Shown here piece by piece: positions 24,612-37,279 of a stretch of DNA of 51,549 nt (position 1 is its first letter; every line of letters starts with the position of its first letter). Source of the stretch: Anaeromyces robustus (taxonomy: Eukaryota > Neocallimastigomycota > Neocallimastigomycetes > Neocallimastigales > Neocallimastigaceae); contig MCFG01000143.1 of NCBI GenBank assembly GCA_002104895.1, positions 95,001 to 146,549 on the forward strand. The letters run 5' to 3'. A model generated the notes under the pieces. The model was not told the origin of the DNA. It searched no databases and saw only the letters and a program-made list of their open reading frames with translations. The translations under genes and the position numbers were made by a program.

Positions 24612-24850
24612 AATACCAAATACTATTTTTAAATGCTTATTTAAATATTTATTTATTACTTTATTTAAATTTTTACATATAATAAAATAGGAAATTTTTG
24701 ATATATTAATTGAAAAATCATAAATGTACATATGAAAAAAATAATATTAGTAAATTCTATTAAAGAATAATATATATTAATTCAAAATAAAATAAAATAG
24801 AATAAAAAAAAAATGATTTTTTTAAAGATATATTTTTTTATTTATTTATT

Positions 24851-27800
24851 TTAATTATTATTATTTTGAATATTATTATCACCGGCTAAAATCATTTCAT
24901 AATATTCTCCTTTCATTTTCATTAATTCTTCATGATTTCCAGTTTCTATAATTCTTCCTTCTTTCATAACAACAATATTATCTGCATTTTTAATCGTTGA
25001 TAAACGATGTGCTATAGTAATGGTTGTACGACTTTGTGAAACTTCTTCTAATGCTTTTTGAACAATTAATTCAGATTCTGTATCTAAAGCTGAAGTAGCT
25101 TCATCTAATAATAATATTTTTGGATTACGAATAATTGCACGTGCTATAGCTATACGTTGTTTTTGTCCTCCACTCATTTGTGAAGTTCCTGTTCCTCCAA
25201 CTAAAGTATTATAACCTTCTGGTAATGATATAATAAAATCATGAATATTAGCCTTTTTAGCAGCTTCATAAATTTCTTCATCTGTGGCATCTTCTTTACC
25301 ATAACGAATATTATCCTTTATAGATATATTAAAAAGATTTGGTTCTTGATTAACTATTCCAATTTGTTGACGTAACCATTTAATATTATAATCAATATTA
25401 CGATATTCATCTATTTTAACTTCTCCATGTTGAGCATCATACCAACGTAATAATAATCCAATTAATGTACTTTTACCACATCCTGATCCACCAACAAGTG
25501 CTAACATTTTACCTTCTGATATATTAACTGATTTATCCCCAAATTTTAAAACTGTAATATCTGGACGTGATGGATAACGGAAATGTAATTGATTAAATGA
25601 TATATTTCCTTTAAATGAACTTTCACTTTCCTTTCCTTCTTTATTTTCATTATTATCATTACCATTATAAAAATTATTATTATTATTATTATTATATTCA
25701 ATATTTTGCTTAATAATACCATTTGGATTACTAACATCAAATTTAGATTTACGATCTATAATTTCTAATACATGATTAAAAGCATCAATAGCTTTAATAT
25801 AATCAGGTACAAGAGAACTTGATCTACCAACTGCCATAGCACAAAAAATAATAGCCATTAAAACTTTAAACATATTTTCAAATTCTAATTCACCATTTTT
25901 AATGAAAATAGTACCAAAGAACATACCAATAAGATAAGCGAAAAACATAACAGAATTACTAAAACCTATACCAATACTACTAATATAATGTTTACGTTCA
26001 ATACGTTTTTCTGGTTCTTTTAATTTTTCATTATATAATTGACAAAAATAATTTTGTAGATTGAGAGCATAAACAGTTTTAATATTAGAAATTGCTTCAA
26101 TAGCTACTTGACTACTTGTTTCAAGAATACGACGTCTTTCTTCTGTTTTATCTTTATCAGAATTCATTTCAATAAATGTACCCAAAAATAAGAATGGAGA
26201 AATAATTAATAAAATTAAAGTTAATTTCCAACTATTAAAGAAAGCTATAGCGAAACCTCCAATAATTGTGATAATAATTTCTAATATAAAACCTAAAGTA
26301 CTATTTAATCCTTGAACTAAACCTGCTTCAGTAGATAATTTAGCTGTTAATGTTCCTGTACCAGTACTAATAGTAGTAGTACCAGTAGTACTAGAAGTAT
26401 TAATAGATTGATTTGTATTATTTAATGATTTATTATTTTCATTTCCATTAATACCATCAATATCATAACAATCAAAAAATCCAATTTCTTGTTTTAACAT
26501 AGAATTATACATTTCTTTACGAAAAGTATAAGATAAATATTCTGAAGCGATAGAAAATCCACCAATTTCAAAAGTAAAAGTGAAAACATTCACAATACCA
26601 AGTAAAACAAACATTAAACCCCAAAATTTACCATCTTTTAATAATTGATCACCTTGTTCATTAAAAATATTCATGGCTGAAGCTAATATATAAGCAAATC
26701 CTGGTTGAATAATACCATTAAATATTGAACCAAGACAACCTAATAAATTAGCCCACCATATTGATTTATTATATTTTAAATAACGTTTCCAATTCATATT
26801 CATAATAATATTTTTGTTTTTTTGTTTTAAATCAGATTTATATTTATCACTACTATTACTATAATTACTTTTATTATTATTATTAGAGGATTGATAATGA
26901 ATCACTGATGTATCACAATGTTTTTCACAAGATTTATTAGAAACAATTGAAATAGCACATGATAAATCATATTCTTCCTTATCTTCAATTTCATTTGGAT
27001 TTATAATATTAATAGTTGAATTTTTAGAGTTTGAAATTACTGAATTTTCATCATCATCATCAACATCATTATCACTATCATCATTATCGCTATCACTATT
27101 GTCATTATTATTATCATCCTTATCAATTTTATTATTTTTAATATTCATTTCTTGATTTTTAACAAGTTGATAATAAATATTTTGTTTAGTCATTAATTCA
27201 TCATGAGTACCTGATTCAATAATATGACCTTTATCCATAACAAGAATACAATCACAATTTCTAATTGTGGAAAGACGATGAGCAATAATTAAAGTAGTTC
27301 TACCAAAAGAAGTAGATTCTAAAGCTTTTTGAACTAATTTTTCAGATTTATTATCTAAAGCAGAAGTAGCTTCATCTAATAATAAAATTTTTGGATTTAA
27401 CATTAAAGCACGAGCAATACAAATTCGTTGTTTTTGACCTCCACTTAATTGTAAACCTTTTTCACCAATTTTTGTTTGATAACCATTGGGTAATTTAATA
27501 ATAAAATCATGAGCATTTGCTAATTTAGCTACCATTTCAATTTGTTGTTGTGTAACATTTTCCTTAGAACAACCTATTGAAATATTTTCAGCAATGGTAG
27601 TATCAAATAAATTTGGTTCTTGAGAAACAATCCCAATTTGATGACGTAACCAATTTAAATTATAGTTATTAATTGATTTACCATCAATGAATATTTCACC
27701 TTCACTTGGAAAATAAAATCTTTCTAATAATTGAAAGATAGTAGATTTACCAGAACCTGAAGCACCAACAAGAGCAATCTTTTGACCTTTATGACATTTA

Positions 27801-27914
27801 AAATTAATACCTTTTAAAATTTCAATATCTGGTCTTGCAGGATAAGAAAAATGAATATTTTTAAATTCAATATTTCCTTCAATTTCTTCATTTTCTTCTT
27901 CTTTTTGTTCTCGA

Positions 27915-27945
<31 letters not shown>

Positions 27946-29236
27946 GATTTATATTTGAATATCTAATAATTATTTTTTCTTCTATTTCATCATCATCATT
28001 ATTAATTTTTGGAATTCTTTCAATAATATGAAATAATTTTGAAGCAGCACCAGTAGCTTCACCAAAACAATTCATTATATTACTACATCCTGAAAAACTT
28101 AAAACTCCCATAAATATACCCATAAAAACTTTCATAACATCCCCACCTGTCATTTTACCTTCATAAATATATTGTGAACCTTTAATAAAAGCAATACCAT
28201 GAGAAGAATAAGAAATCCCAAAAATTAAACCTAAACAAATCCCAAAAGCTGTAGCTTTTATAATACCATATTTTTTTGTAGGTTTTAAATGATTAACATA
28301 ACGATCAATTTCCTTTTGTTCATTACCAAAAGAAACAATTGTACGTATTTGAGAAAAAGCTTCTTGAGAAATACCACTAACAGTTGAATGAGCTTCTTGA
28401 GATTTTTTAGTATATTTAACAATAATAAAACCCATAGAGAATACCGCAATAATAATAACTGGGAAAAGTGTTGAAACATATAAAGTTAATTTCCAACCAT
28501 TAATAAAAGCAACCACGAAACAAATAATAAAAGTACTAAGATTTTGTAATAAAATACCAATTTTAGGACCTATACCTTCTTCTATCAATAAAGTATCACT
28601 AATAATACTAGAAGTTAATTCACCTCCATTAGTTTTTTCATGCCAAGCCATTTCTTGTTTTAATAATGATTTAAAAACTAAAAAACGTATTTTATTAATT
28701 TGACGAGAGGAAGAAATACTTAAAAGTGCATAGTATAAAAAGGAAGCAATAAATGAAACAATACCAATAATTGCATAAATTATAATATATTTATAAATAT
28801 CACCCATTATACTATCTATTTTTCTAAATTCAAAATTTCCTTTAAAACTTTGGAAGTTGTAACTGGAATAATCGGATTGATTAAAGTTTGACATAATTTT
28901 TGGAATATTAATATCTGGATGATTTTGACTAAAATTTTTATAATATTCATTTTCTAGAGATGAATTATTATTAGAATTAATAATTAAATCCATTAATTCT
29001 TTTAATATATCATCATTATTAATTCCAATAATTTTCTTTAATGTAACATTAATAACAAGTAATACAATAACGTTGATTAAATCACCAAGAATTTCAATCC
29101 TTTATTTTTTTTATTATAAAAATATATATAAATATATATAGATATATATAAAAATATGAATTAGAATAAAACTTTATAATAAATTATTATTAAATATATA
29201 TATAAAGATTTATTTTGTTCATAAACATTTAAACAA

Positions 29237-29309
<73 letters not shown>

Positions 29310-29911
29310 TATTTATATAAATGTATAATAAATCTTTTTAATAAAATTTAAAAAAATTATTATATAAATAAATATATACTATAATATATTAATATATAAA
29401 TAAACATATACTATAATATATTAATTAATACAATATATTATAGTAATATATGCAAATTAGTATGAAAATATTATGAATAGAAATGATTTAAAAAAAAAAA
29501 ATGAAACATAAATATAACACATTTATATTCCATCTTTTATTTAATATCTTTATTTTATTATCATATAACTTATTAATAAAATAAAGATAGAGAATTATTT
29601 TATTTTTTAGTTTATTTATTTGTTTATTTATTTATTTATATAACATATAACATATAATATATTAATATGTAAATACTTTATTAACATATAATATATATAT
29701 GTGTAAAAAAAATTTGTTTTTTTTTTTTTTTTAAATTTTAATATTTTATATGTGAATTATAATCAGCATATTGATTAATTAATTAATTAATTAATTAATT
29801 AATAATAATTTTTTGTATAATATTTTATATAATATTATTTAAAAATAAACCCTCATTAAATAATAATGAAATTTTAATTTTTTAAAAAAAGAAAAGAGAA
29901 AGAAAAAATAG

Positions 29912-29946
<35 letters not shown>

Positions 29947-30141
29947 TTTTAATTATTTTAAGGTTTAAATTTACATATATGGTAAAGTTGAACCTTGAAG
30001 AAGTGAAGCAAAAATACTAATAAAAATCATTAATTTTTCTTTTTTGGTGGAATATTTAAAAAGTTGAAAATAAGAAACATTTTTATTAAATAATAATGAA
30101 ATTTTAATTTTTTAAAAAAAGAAAAGAGAAAGAAAAAATAG

Positions 30142-30174
<33 letters not shown>

Positions 30175-30399
30175 TTTTAATTATTTTAAGGTTTAAATTT
30201 ACATATATGGTAAAGTTGAACCTTGAAGAAGTGAAGCAAAAATACTAATAAAAATCATTAATTTTTCTTTTTTGGTGGAATATTTAAAAAGTTGAAAATA
30301 AGAAACATTTTTAACTTTTTCTCCACTAATTACTAAATTAACTGGTTGCTTTTTTCCTTTATTATTTTTAGAATTTTTAGAATTTTTATTAAAACTCAT
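24851..30399 (-). CDS. Full-length ABC transporter, ABCB / multidrug-resistance type (copy A)
   Basis: Exon 1 is 30399-30203 and exon 2 is 29099-24851, giving 1481 residues; the phase 2 junction splits the Met of LPYM-IEILGD. The layout is TMD-NBD-TMD-NBD in a single chain. NBD1 has Walker A GASGSGKST (about 511-519), signature LSGGQKQR (about 617) and ILLLDEATSALD with catalytic Glu. NBD2 has Walker A GGSGCGKST (about 1269), signature MSGGQKQR (about 1374) and ILLLDEATSALD; both H-loops (AHRLST) are present. These are hallmarks of an active ATP-driven exporter of lipophilic compounds or peptides (P-glycoprotein / Ste6 class). A poly-Gln run precedes NBD1 and an Asp/Asn-rich acidic linker follows it. 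From about codon 472 to near the stop it is essentially identical to copy B. The 1.1 kb intron holds a duplicated piece of exon 1. Confidence 0.9.
24885..27888 (-). repeat. Left arm of a 3.0 kb inverted repeat (ABC copy A)
   Basis: Mirrors 38881-41884. The positions map base for base (sum of coordinates 66769) with no net indel. The encoded proteins are identical throughout, and every nucleotide stretch I compared across it, silent sites included, is identical. The arms are bounded by mismatches at 27889/38880 and 24884/41885. Confidence 0.85.
27917..27943 (-). repeat. CAA repeat encoding poly-Gln in copy A
   Basis: About nine CAA codons sit between the first TMD and NBD1. Copy B has only three here, followed by a GAA-rich stretch. 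The near-perfect identity of the two genes begins just downstream. Confidence 0.85.
29100..30202 (-). other. Long intron 1 of ABC copy A
   Basis: An AT-rich intron of 1103 bases, against 157 bases in copy B. It has been inflated by the 230 bp duplication, by TTA, TTTA and ATTA microsatellites, and by poly(A/T) runs. The acceptor ends AAAG directly before GATTGAAATT. Confidence 0.75.
29855..30312. repeat. 230 bp tandem duplication containing part of ABC exon 1
   Basis: Two direct copies, 29855-30084 (230 bp) and 30085-30312 (228 bp), start ATTAAATAATAATGAAATTT and end AAACATTTTT. They differ mainly in poly(A) length. The second includes codons of the real exon 1 (from NVSYFQLF to LPYM) with its splice donor. 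The first is a decoy copy (29975-30084) lying inside intron 1, with the same donor but no start codon and no acceptor-like AG just upstream. Confidence 0.9.
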
Positions 30400-30400
30400 T

Positions 30401-30435
<35 letters not shown>

Positions 30436-30626
30436 ATAATAAACTATTTTAAAAGAATAATAAGATATTGAATATTAAATATTAAATATTGAAGAAATAA
30501 ATATTATAAATATAAAAAAATTCAAAAGAAGATTTAAATATTAAATATTAATAATAAAATATTGAAATTTATAAATATAATTATTATCTTTTAATTGCTT
30601 ATTTATTTATTTATTTATTTAATTGT

Positions 30627-30662
<36 letters not shown>

Positions 30663-30985
30663 TGAATTGCTAATTTAGTTTTAAGAATAAAGATAAAGTA
30701 AAATATAAAATGATTAAAGAAATTTTTTTTGAATTCTTGAATTTTTCATCTTTTTATACTTTTAGAAAAACAAATTTTGACATAACCACCAAGGATATTT
30801 AATCTAAAAAAAAAAAGCCACAAATTATTAATATAAAAAAAATTTATTATTAAAATTTTTATTTATATATTTATATATATATTATATATTTATATATATA
30901 TTATATATTATTATAGATATGTATATTTTTTTTAAAGTTTTATTAAATACTAATTAATAATAAATAATAAATAATTAATAATAAT

Positions 30986-31037
<52 letters not shown>

Positions 31038-32038
31038 GTATAATATTAAAATAAAAATATGTTATATTTGTTGTAAAAAAAAAAAAAAAAAAGCCTTCTC
31101 TCAAAACGAAAATTTTTAGGGAATATCATTTTTATTTATAGGAAATAAAATGTGGTAAAGTAATAAAAATAAAATTAAAAATAAAAATTTTTAATAATTA
31201 ATTATATTTTTTTCTTATCTAATTACTATTTTAATATTTTAATATATTATTTATATATTGTTTATATATTATTTTAAATTATATCAATTATTTAAATTGC
31301 ATTGTATTTATATAATTAATTAATTAGTTTATTTATTAATTAATTCATAAATTTATTTATTTATTTATTTATTTTATTCATTTATTTATTTATTTTATTT
31401 ATTTTTTTATTACTTTATTTATTTATTTATTTATTTATTTTATTTATATTGAGCATCCATTTCATAATCATTGTTTATATACTTTACTAAAAAAAAAATT
31501 TTTTTTCTATAATATTAATACCACTTAAGAATATATATTTTTACATAATAAATAAATAATTAATAATAAATAATTAGGAATAATTATTATATAAATAATT
31601 AATATAATTAAATACATAATGAATAATAATTTAATTACAATATACACAACAGTTTAAATTATATTATATTTTATACTAATTAATTAATTATCATTTATGT
31701 ATAATAATACCTATTATTTATCTAAACTATATTCTTTTTTTTTAAATGAAAAACTTTATTATGCCATTTGATAATCCAACATAAAGATAACCCTAAAACT
31801 TTTTAAAATTACAACCATATACTTTTAATTAGTTATAAATAAAAAAATTATAAATAAAAAAATATATTTATATATATATATATATATTTTATTTAATATA
31901 TTTATTTTTTATTTATTCATTCATTATTTATTAATATATTTATTTATTTATTTCATATATAATTATTTCTAATATTTTTTAATTTATTTGTGTATTTTTT
32001 TATTAATTAAATTATGATTAAATTATTTTTTTTTATAA
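30400..32038. other. AT spacer between ABC copy A and the protease gene
   Basis: Carries the promoter block of copy A, TTTA arrays (30598-30660, 31340-31440) and an AAT array (about 30987-31036). A short + strand coding-like piece near 31093-31155 (AFSQNENF, stop, GISFLFIGNKMW) is too short to call. No gene is seen. Confidence 0.55.
30749..30760 (-). promoter_or_regulatory. TATA-like promoter block of ABC copy A, shared with copy B
   Basis: On the minus strand AAAGTATAAAAAGATGAAAAA is followed by TTTCTTTAATCATTTT. The same block occurs upstream of copy B (37161 onward). Because the surrounding sequence has diverged, the retained block is likely a core promoter. It is about 350 bp from the start codon here because TTTA arrays have expanded in the leader. 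Confidence 0.5.
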
Positions 32039-34371
32039 TTAATTAGAAAATTTACATATTTCTTTCATATAGTTGTACATATTAGTAATTTTATCAGGAC
32101 TATAGAGTTCTGAAGGTAAATCAGATGTATTACATACAAAACCATAATTGGCATTACTTTTATAGTCATAAAAACTTGGACATAAATTTGTTTTAAAATT
32201 ATTACATATATTACTTAAATTATAATTTCCATCGTAATAACATTCTTCAAGGAATGTGTCACATTCATCTTCACAGTCATACATAAATGTTACATATTTT
32301 TTTCTATCGAAATTAGAGATATTTTTTTCGAAATTTTTGTATTTTTTAGCAATTGTACATACTGTTTGATTAGTATGAATTCTTTCATAAAACATTTTAC
32401 ATTTATCAGAACTAATAATTCTACATCTATGTGAAAGAGAATCATAATAATTTGTATCTATTTGACATATATCATATTCCATTATTTCTTTTTCACATTC
32501 TTCTATTGCTTTTTCTGGTGTAGTACAATATCCAAAATCATTTTGACATCCGTTTTCAATAAGACATTGTTCAGAAGCTAATTCATCATTAAATTTTATA
32601 CATTTTCCATCTTTACTACAACATCCATTAATGCATTTGGCATTGTTTGCCAATGGTCCACATTTCAATGAAAGAGAACCACCATCAGGAGTAAAATTTA
32701 TTTTTTTACCATTATTAATGAAACGATTTGGAGTATCTGATGAATCAAAACCAACAATATTATCTTTAATGGACATATCAATTAAAGTTTTCTCATTAGT
32801 TCTTGGTCATATTTAATTTCTTGGTTTTCAGACATAATAGTGGCAGCAACACCAGCAACTATTGGAGTTGAAAAAGAAGTTCCATCAATTTCTTTATATG
32901 ATACTGATTGAGAATCAATGAGTGGAATAACAACACTACCAGGAGCATGAATATCAACACATTTACCATAATTTGAATAATATGATTTAATGTATTTATT
33001 ATTAATAATATTTGAATTGGTTGCTCCAACTACTATAGTAGAATCATATTTAGATAAAGGTGTATTTCTATATCCACAACAATTCATATTATCATTACCT
33101 GCAGAAACAATGATAATAAATCCTTTTTCTATTAATTCATTAATTTTATCTTCTTCTGCTCGTTTTTTTCCATCAGTACCAATAGATAAACTAATTACAG
33201 TTTTATGAGGTTTACCATGTTGTAAAATATAATCTAAACCTTTCACAATATTATTTGAACTATCAAAAACAGCAATCATATGAAGATTTGCTTTTTTAGC
33301 TACACCTAATAAAGTACCACCAGCTGAAGAAGCAACGCTAATTCCATGAATTGGATAATCAGGACGATCGTAATCAAATTTGTATTCTGATGATTCATCA
33401 TGATCTTTGCTAGGATCCCAACATTCATTTTGAGTTTGTTCATCATTATAAAATATTTGATTTGATTGATTAAAATAAGCATCACATGTAATATTTCGTT
33501 TATATGGTGTTCCTTCATAAGTATCAAAATGTTCATGATTTAACAATAAACCACTATCCATAAAATAAATATCAATACCTTTACCAGCACTACTTGGATA
33601 ATAATAATTTTCATCATAGGTATTACCATAGTGAACTTTAGGACCTTGTGATATTAATGATAAAGGATTAGAAAAACCTGTAAAATTAAATGGTTGAACC
33701 TCAACATTTTCCCAATTTGTTTCCTTTTTGATTGCTTCAATATCATAATATTCATTCAAATTAGATTTATTAATTTTCATGTTATTATCATTATCTCTTT
33801 TATTAAATTGATGGTCCAAAAATTCAATTTTGGATACTGGCTCACAGAAGTAAACATTTTCTAAATTGCATACTATATTTTCAGTTACATCTGAAAGATA
33901 AACATTAATAGCATAATAGTTTAAAATTGGACAGGTATAACTGACTAAAACGGATTCAAAAGGAATATATTCAACGGAAGAATCACTTGATAATTTATTT
34001 CTTTTTGTTATTTCATTGGAAGGATTATAAGTATTATTTGGTCTTATATCATTTTTAAATATAAATTCCACATTCTTATCACTACGTTTTTTTAATGAAG
34101 ATGATTTAGATAATTCATTTAATTTTTCATCCATTTCTCCATTTTCTAAAATATAAGAATCCTTATTTTCTTCAATGATTTTATAAATTTCATTCATTTT
34201 ATCATTGACTAATTTATTAATTTTATTTTGAATTGTTATACTTTCATCATCATAATTTTTATCTGATTTATCTCTTAAAATAGCAACTGTAAAGTAAGAA
34301 TTTTTGGTATAACTACCAATACAATAATTAATTAATATAAATATTGAAATTAATAAAAATGAATTTTTCAT
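32039..34371 (-). pseudogene. Secreted subtilisin-like serine protease with 8-Cys chitin-binding-like module, one frameshift
   Basis: Reading from 34371 there is a signal peptide (residues 1-19), a long propeptide with dibasic KR sites (95-96, 191-192), and an S8 catalytic domain. Asp272 is in YFMDSG, His342 in PIHGISVAS, the oxyanion Asn426 in SAGND and Ser499 in GTSFSTP. The frame ends at residue 529 (stop at 32782) in the helix just after the active Ser. The next frame, overlapping this point, continues the family pattern (LIDMSIKDNIVG) to 32039. An A-run at 32788-32791 appears one base short. Downstream lie eight cysteines in hevein/CBM18-like spacing (CGPL..C..GCCS..GKC..C..GC..YC) and a Cys-rich tail of about 160 residues. 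If intact it would be an about 777-residue exoprotease directed to chitin or cell wall. The shift may be a sequencing error or a real lesion. Confidence 0.75.
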
Positions 34372-34600
34372 TTTGTTAGTTATTTAATTAGTTATTTAAT
34401 TATTAGTTATTGTTTTTTTTATCTTTATTTTTATTTTAATTTCTATTTCTATTTTATTATTTTAATTTTTAGTTTTATTCTATTTTTATTTCTATTTCTA
34501 TTTCTTTTTCTATTTTTATTCCTATTTTTATTATTATAATTTTTTTATTTTTATAATTTTTATTTTTTTTTAATGATTAATTCTTGTCTTTTTTAGTTCC

Positions 34601-34610
34601 ATTTATACTT
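34601..34610 (-). promoter_or_regulatory. TATA-like element upstream of the protease gene
   Basis: On the minus strand AAGTATAAAT lies about 230 bp before the start codon at 34371. It resembles the AAGTATAAA core of the two ABC promoter blocks. The distance is long, so this is tentative. Confidence 0.3.
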
Positions 34611-34648
34611 TTTTCCGATTTTTTATATTGTTATATTGTTACATATGA

Positions 34649-34846
34649 AAAGAGTTTTTAGAATTTTCATTTCAATATTTAAAAGATAATGACATATTAA
34701 TAAAAGTATATAGAACAATATCTATATTAAAATTTGAACATAAAAATTTAAGTAAAAAAAAAAAAACTTTAATAGTATACCATGTGTGTATGTATAGATA
34801 TACACAGGCACTAATAGTATTTTATTATTTTTGTGTGTTAATGTAG
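34649..34846 (+). pseudogene. Coding-like open stretch without start codon
   Basis: Sixty-five codons lie between a TGA and a TAG, beginning KEFLEFSFQYLKDNDILIK and continuing VYRTISILKFEHKNL. The first half has normal amino-acid variety, while the second half becomes low complexity. There is no ATG at the front, and no acceptor beyond the general AT pattern. Probably a gene relic; the family is not recognised. Confidence 0.35.
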
Positions 34847-35502
34847 ATCAATCACTAATCCTATTGAATAAAAAAAAAAGAAAAAAATTATAGTTACACA
34901 AACTAAATGATTCATTATATTCATTATGTGTAACAAGACTATTAATAGAAATAGAAATCATTATTGTTGTTAATTCTATATAAAAAATTTTTTATAAAAA
35001 AAAAAGGAATAATAATTAAATAGATTTTCCTATGAAGTTTTATATAGAGATTTTACACAACATAAAAAAAATATATATATATAAATATAAATATATTATA
35101 TATATATTATATAACATATTTATATTAGACTAGAATTAATCTTTATTTAAAGTAATTAATTTAAATTTTATATACATGTGAAATATAGATTACAATTAAA
35201 GTAAAAGAATATACAAAAACATGAAATGTATAAAATAAAATAAAAGTAATAAAAGATACAAAAAAAATAATAATAAAATTTATTACAGATAATTATTTTT
35301 TTCAAATGCATAATGCTCACATCAAAGAAAACGTTAAGAATTAAGTAACATATTAAAGAGTATATTTTTTATATATTGTTTATTTACTTTTAATTTTATT
35401 AATTTATTATTATAATAATAAAACTAACAATATTATTATATTATTTTATATTATTTTATATTATTTCATATTTTATTTTATTTTATTTTATTATTTCATT
35501 AT

Positions 35503-35692
35503 TTTTATTTTATTTTATTTTATTTTATTTTATTTTATTTTATTTTATTTTATTTTATTTTATTTTATTTTATTTTATTTTATTTTATTTTATTTTATTT
35601 TATTTTATTTTATTTTATTTTATTTTATTTTATTTTATTTTATTTTATTTTATTTTATTTTATTTTATTTTATTTTATTTTATTTTATTTTA
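35503..35692. repeat. (TTTTA)n pentanucleotide array, about 37 copies
   Basis: About 190 bp of almost perfect TTTTA units. Open frames through the downstream T-rich sequence on the + strand are low-complexity artefacts. Confidence 0.9.
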
Positions 35693-35978
35693 CCTTATTT
35701 TATTTTATTGTATTATTCTATTCTTTTTTTATATATTATTTTGCATTTATTATTTTTTTTATATTATTCTAATTTTATATTTTATCTTTATATTTTTTTT
35801 CTATTTTTTTTTCTATTTTTATTTTGTATTAAATTAAATTCTACTTTTATTTTTATTTATATTGTATTATGTTTATTTTATTTTTATAATATTTTATATT
35901 AATATGGTTTTCATTTTATTTTATTATTTTTTTATTCTATTATTTTTCTTTTATTCTTTAATCTTGAAAATAACTTTT

Positions 35979-36433
<455 letters not shown>

Positions 36434-37279
36434 TATTATAAGATTTAAAAACATTTTTACTGATTTTATATTTGTTTAATATTGTTTATATTGTATAAAT
36501 TTTTAAATAACAAATTATTTTAAAATATTTCAAATATTCATTAATAAAATGTTTTTTTGTTTCCCTCTTTTAATTAAATATGCCGTTTTTAAAAAAATGG
36601 AATTTTAAAACTTTAAATTTTAAAACTTTAAAAAAATGAAAATTTAATATAGAAATTTAAAATGGAAATTTAAAATGGAAATTTAAAGTGGAAATTTAAA
36701 ATGGAAATGTAAAAAACATATGGCTTTGTAAATATTTTAATATATATTTTTTTTTTTCAATTAATATTTAATTATAAATTATTAATAAATTGGGGCTTTA
36801 AATGTAATTATAAAAAAATTATCATGAACTCATATAATAGTGGCTTATAACAGGTTACAAAATTAAAAAGTCATTTAATTATTAATTTTTTATTATTATA
36901 TAAAGTTAAAAAATAAATTTCAAATTTTATTAAATGTGGCTTATTTATATTAATTTTTTAAAAATGGAATGAAATTCTTTTATTAAATTTAATTAAATAT
37001 TTTTTTTTTTTTAAAAATGGAATATGATAGATCAATTTTTTTCTTGAATGAATTTTTTTTTTTAAAAATGGAATATGATAGACTGTTATTTTGTTTTAAT
37101 ATTACTTTATTTTGTTTTAATTTTATTTTATTTCATTATATTTTTATTAATTATAAAAAAAGTATAAAAAGACGAAAAAATTATCAATAAGAAAAATAAT
37201 TTCTTTATCATTTTTTTTCACTAATATTTTATTTTTTCTTTTCTAAAAAATAAAAATATAAAAAGAGAAATAACAGAAA
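36434..37279. other. Promoter-side spacer of ABC copy B
   Basis: AT-rich without a coding frame. Tandem GGAAATTTAAAAT-type units (about 36650-36715) and a repeated AAAAATGGAATATGATAGA (about 37012 and 37065) are visible, followed by the TATA-like block at 37161. Confidence 0.55.
37161..37172 (+). promoter_or_regulatory. TATA-like promoter block of ABC copy B, shared with copy A
   Basis: AGTATAAAAAGA, followed by CGAAAAA and TTTCTTTATCATTTTTTT, lies 119 bp before the start at 37280. Copy A has the same block in the same orientation to its gene, which supports a shared promoter. Confidence 0.55.

Larger units (their letters stand above)
19913..24850. other. Gene-free AT desert, 4.9 kb
   Basis: Contains poly(T) tracts, AAAT/AAGT arrays at about 22000-22240 and TTA arrays at 23942-24180. 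An imperfect 25 bp direct repeat lies at about 23551-23602 (GTCGGAAACTTGATGAATAA / GTCAGAAACATGATAAATAA). A broken micro-frame at 22782-22906 starts with a signal-like MKKLFLLYFIILL, and after a shift in a TTA run reads KINDYGMKLEELNDNNLLN. The minus-strand frame in 21950-22261 is a Tyr/Leu/Ile product of the AAAT array. No intact gene is seen. Confidence 0.5.
34372..35978. other. AT spacer with TTTTA array
   Basis: Contains the (TTTTA)n array and coding-like relics. A 65-codon + strand open stretch lies at 34649-34846. On the minus strand about 34962-34885 reads ISINSLVTHNEYNESFSLC, with an 8 bp inverted repeat GTTACACA/TGTGTAAC nearby. No intact gene is seen. Confidence 0.5.
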
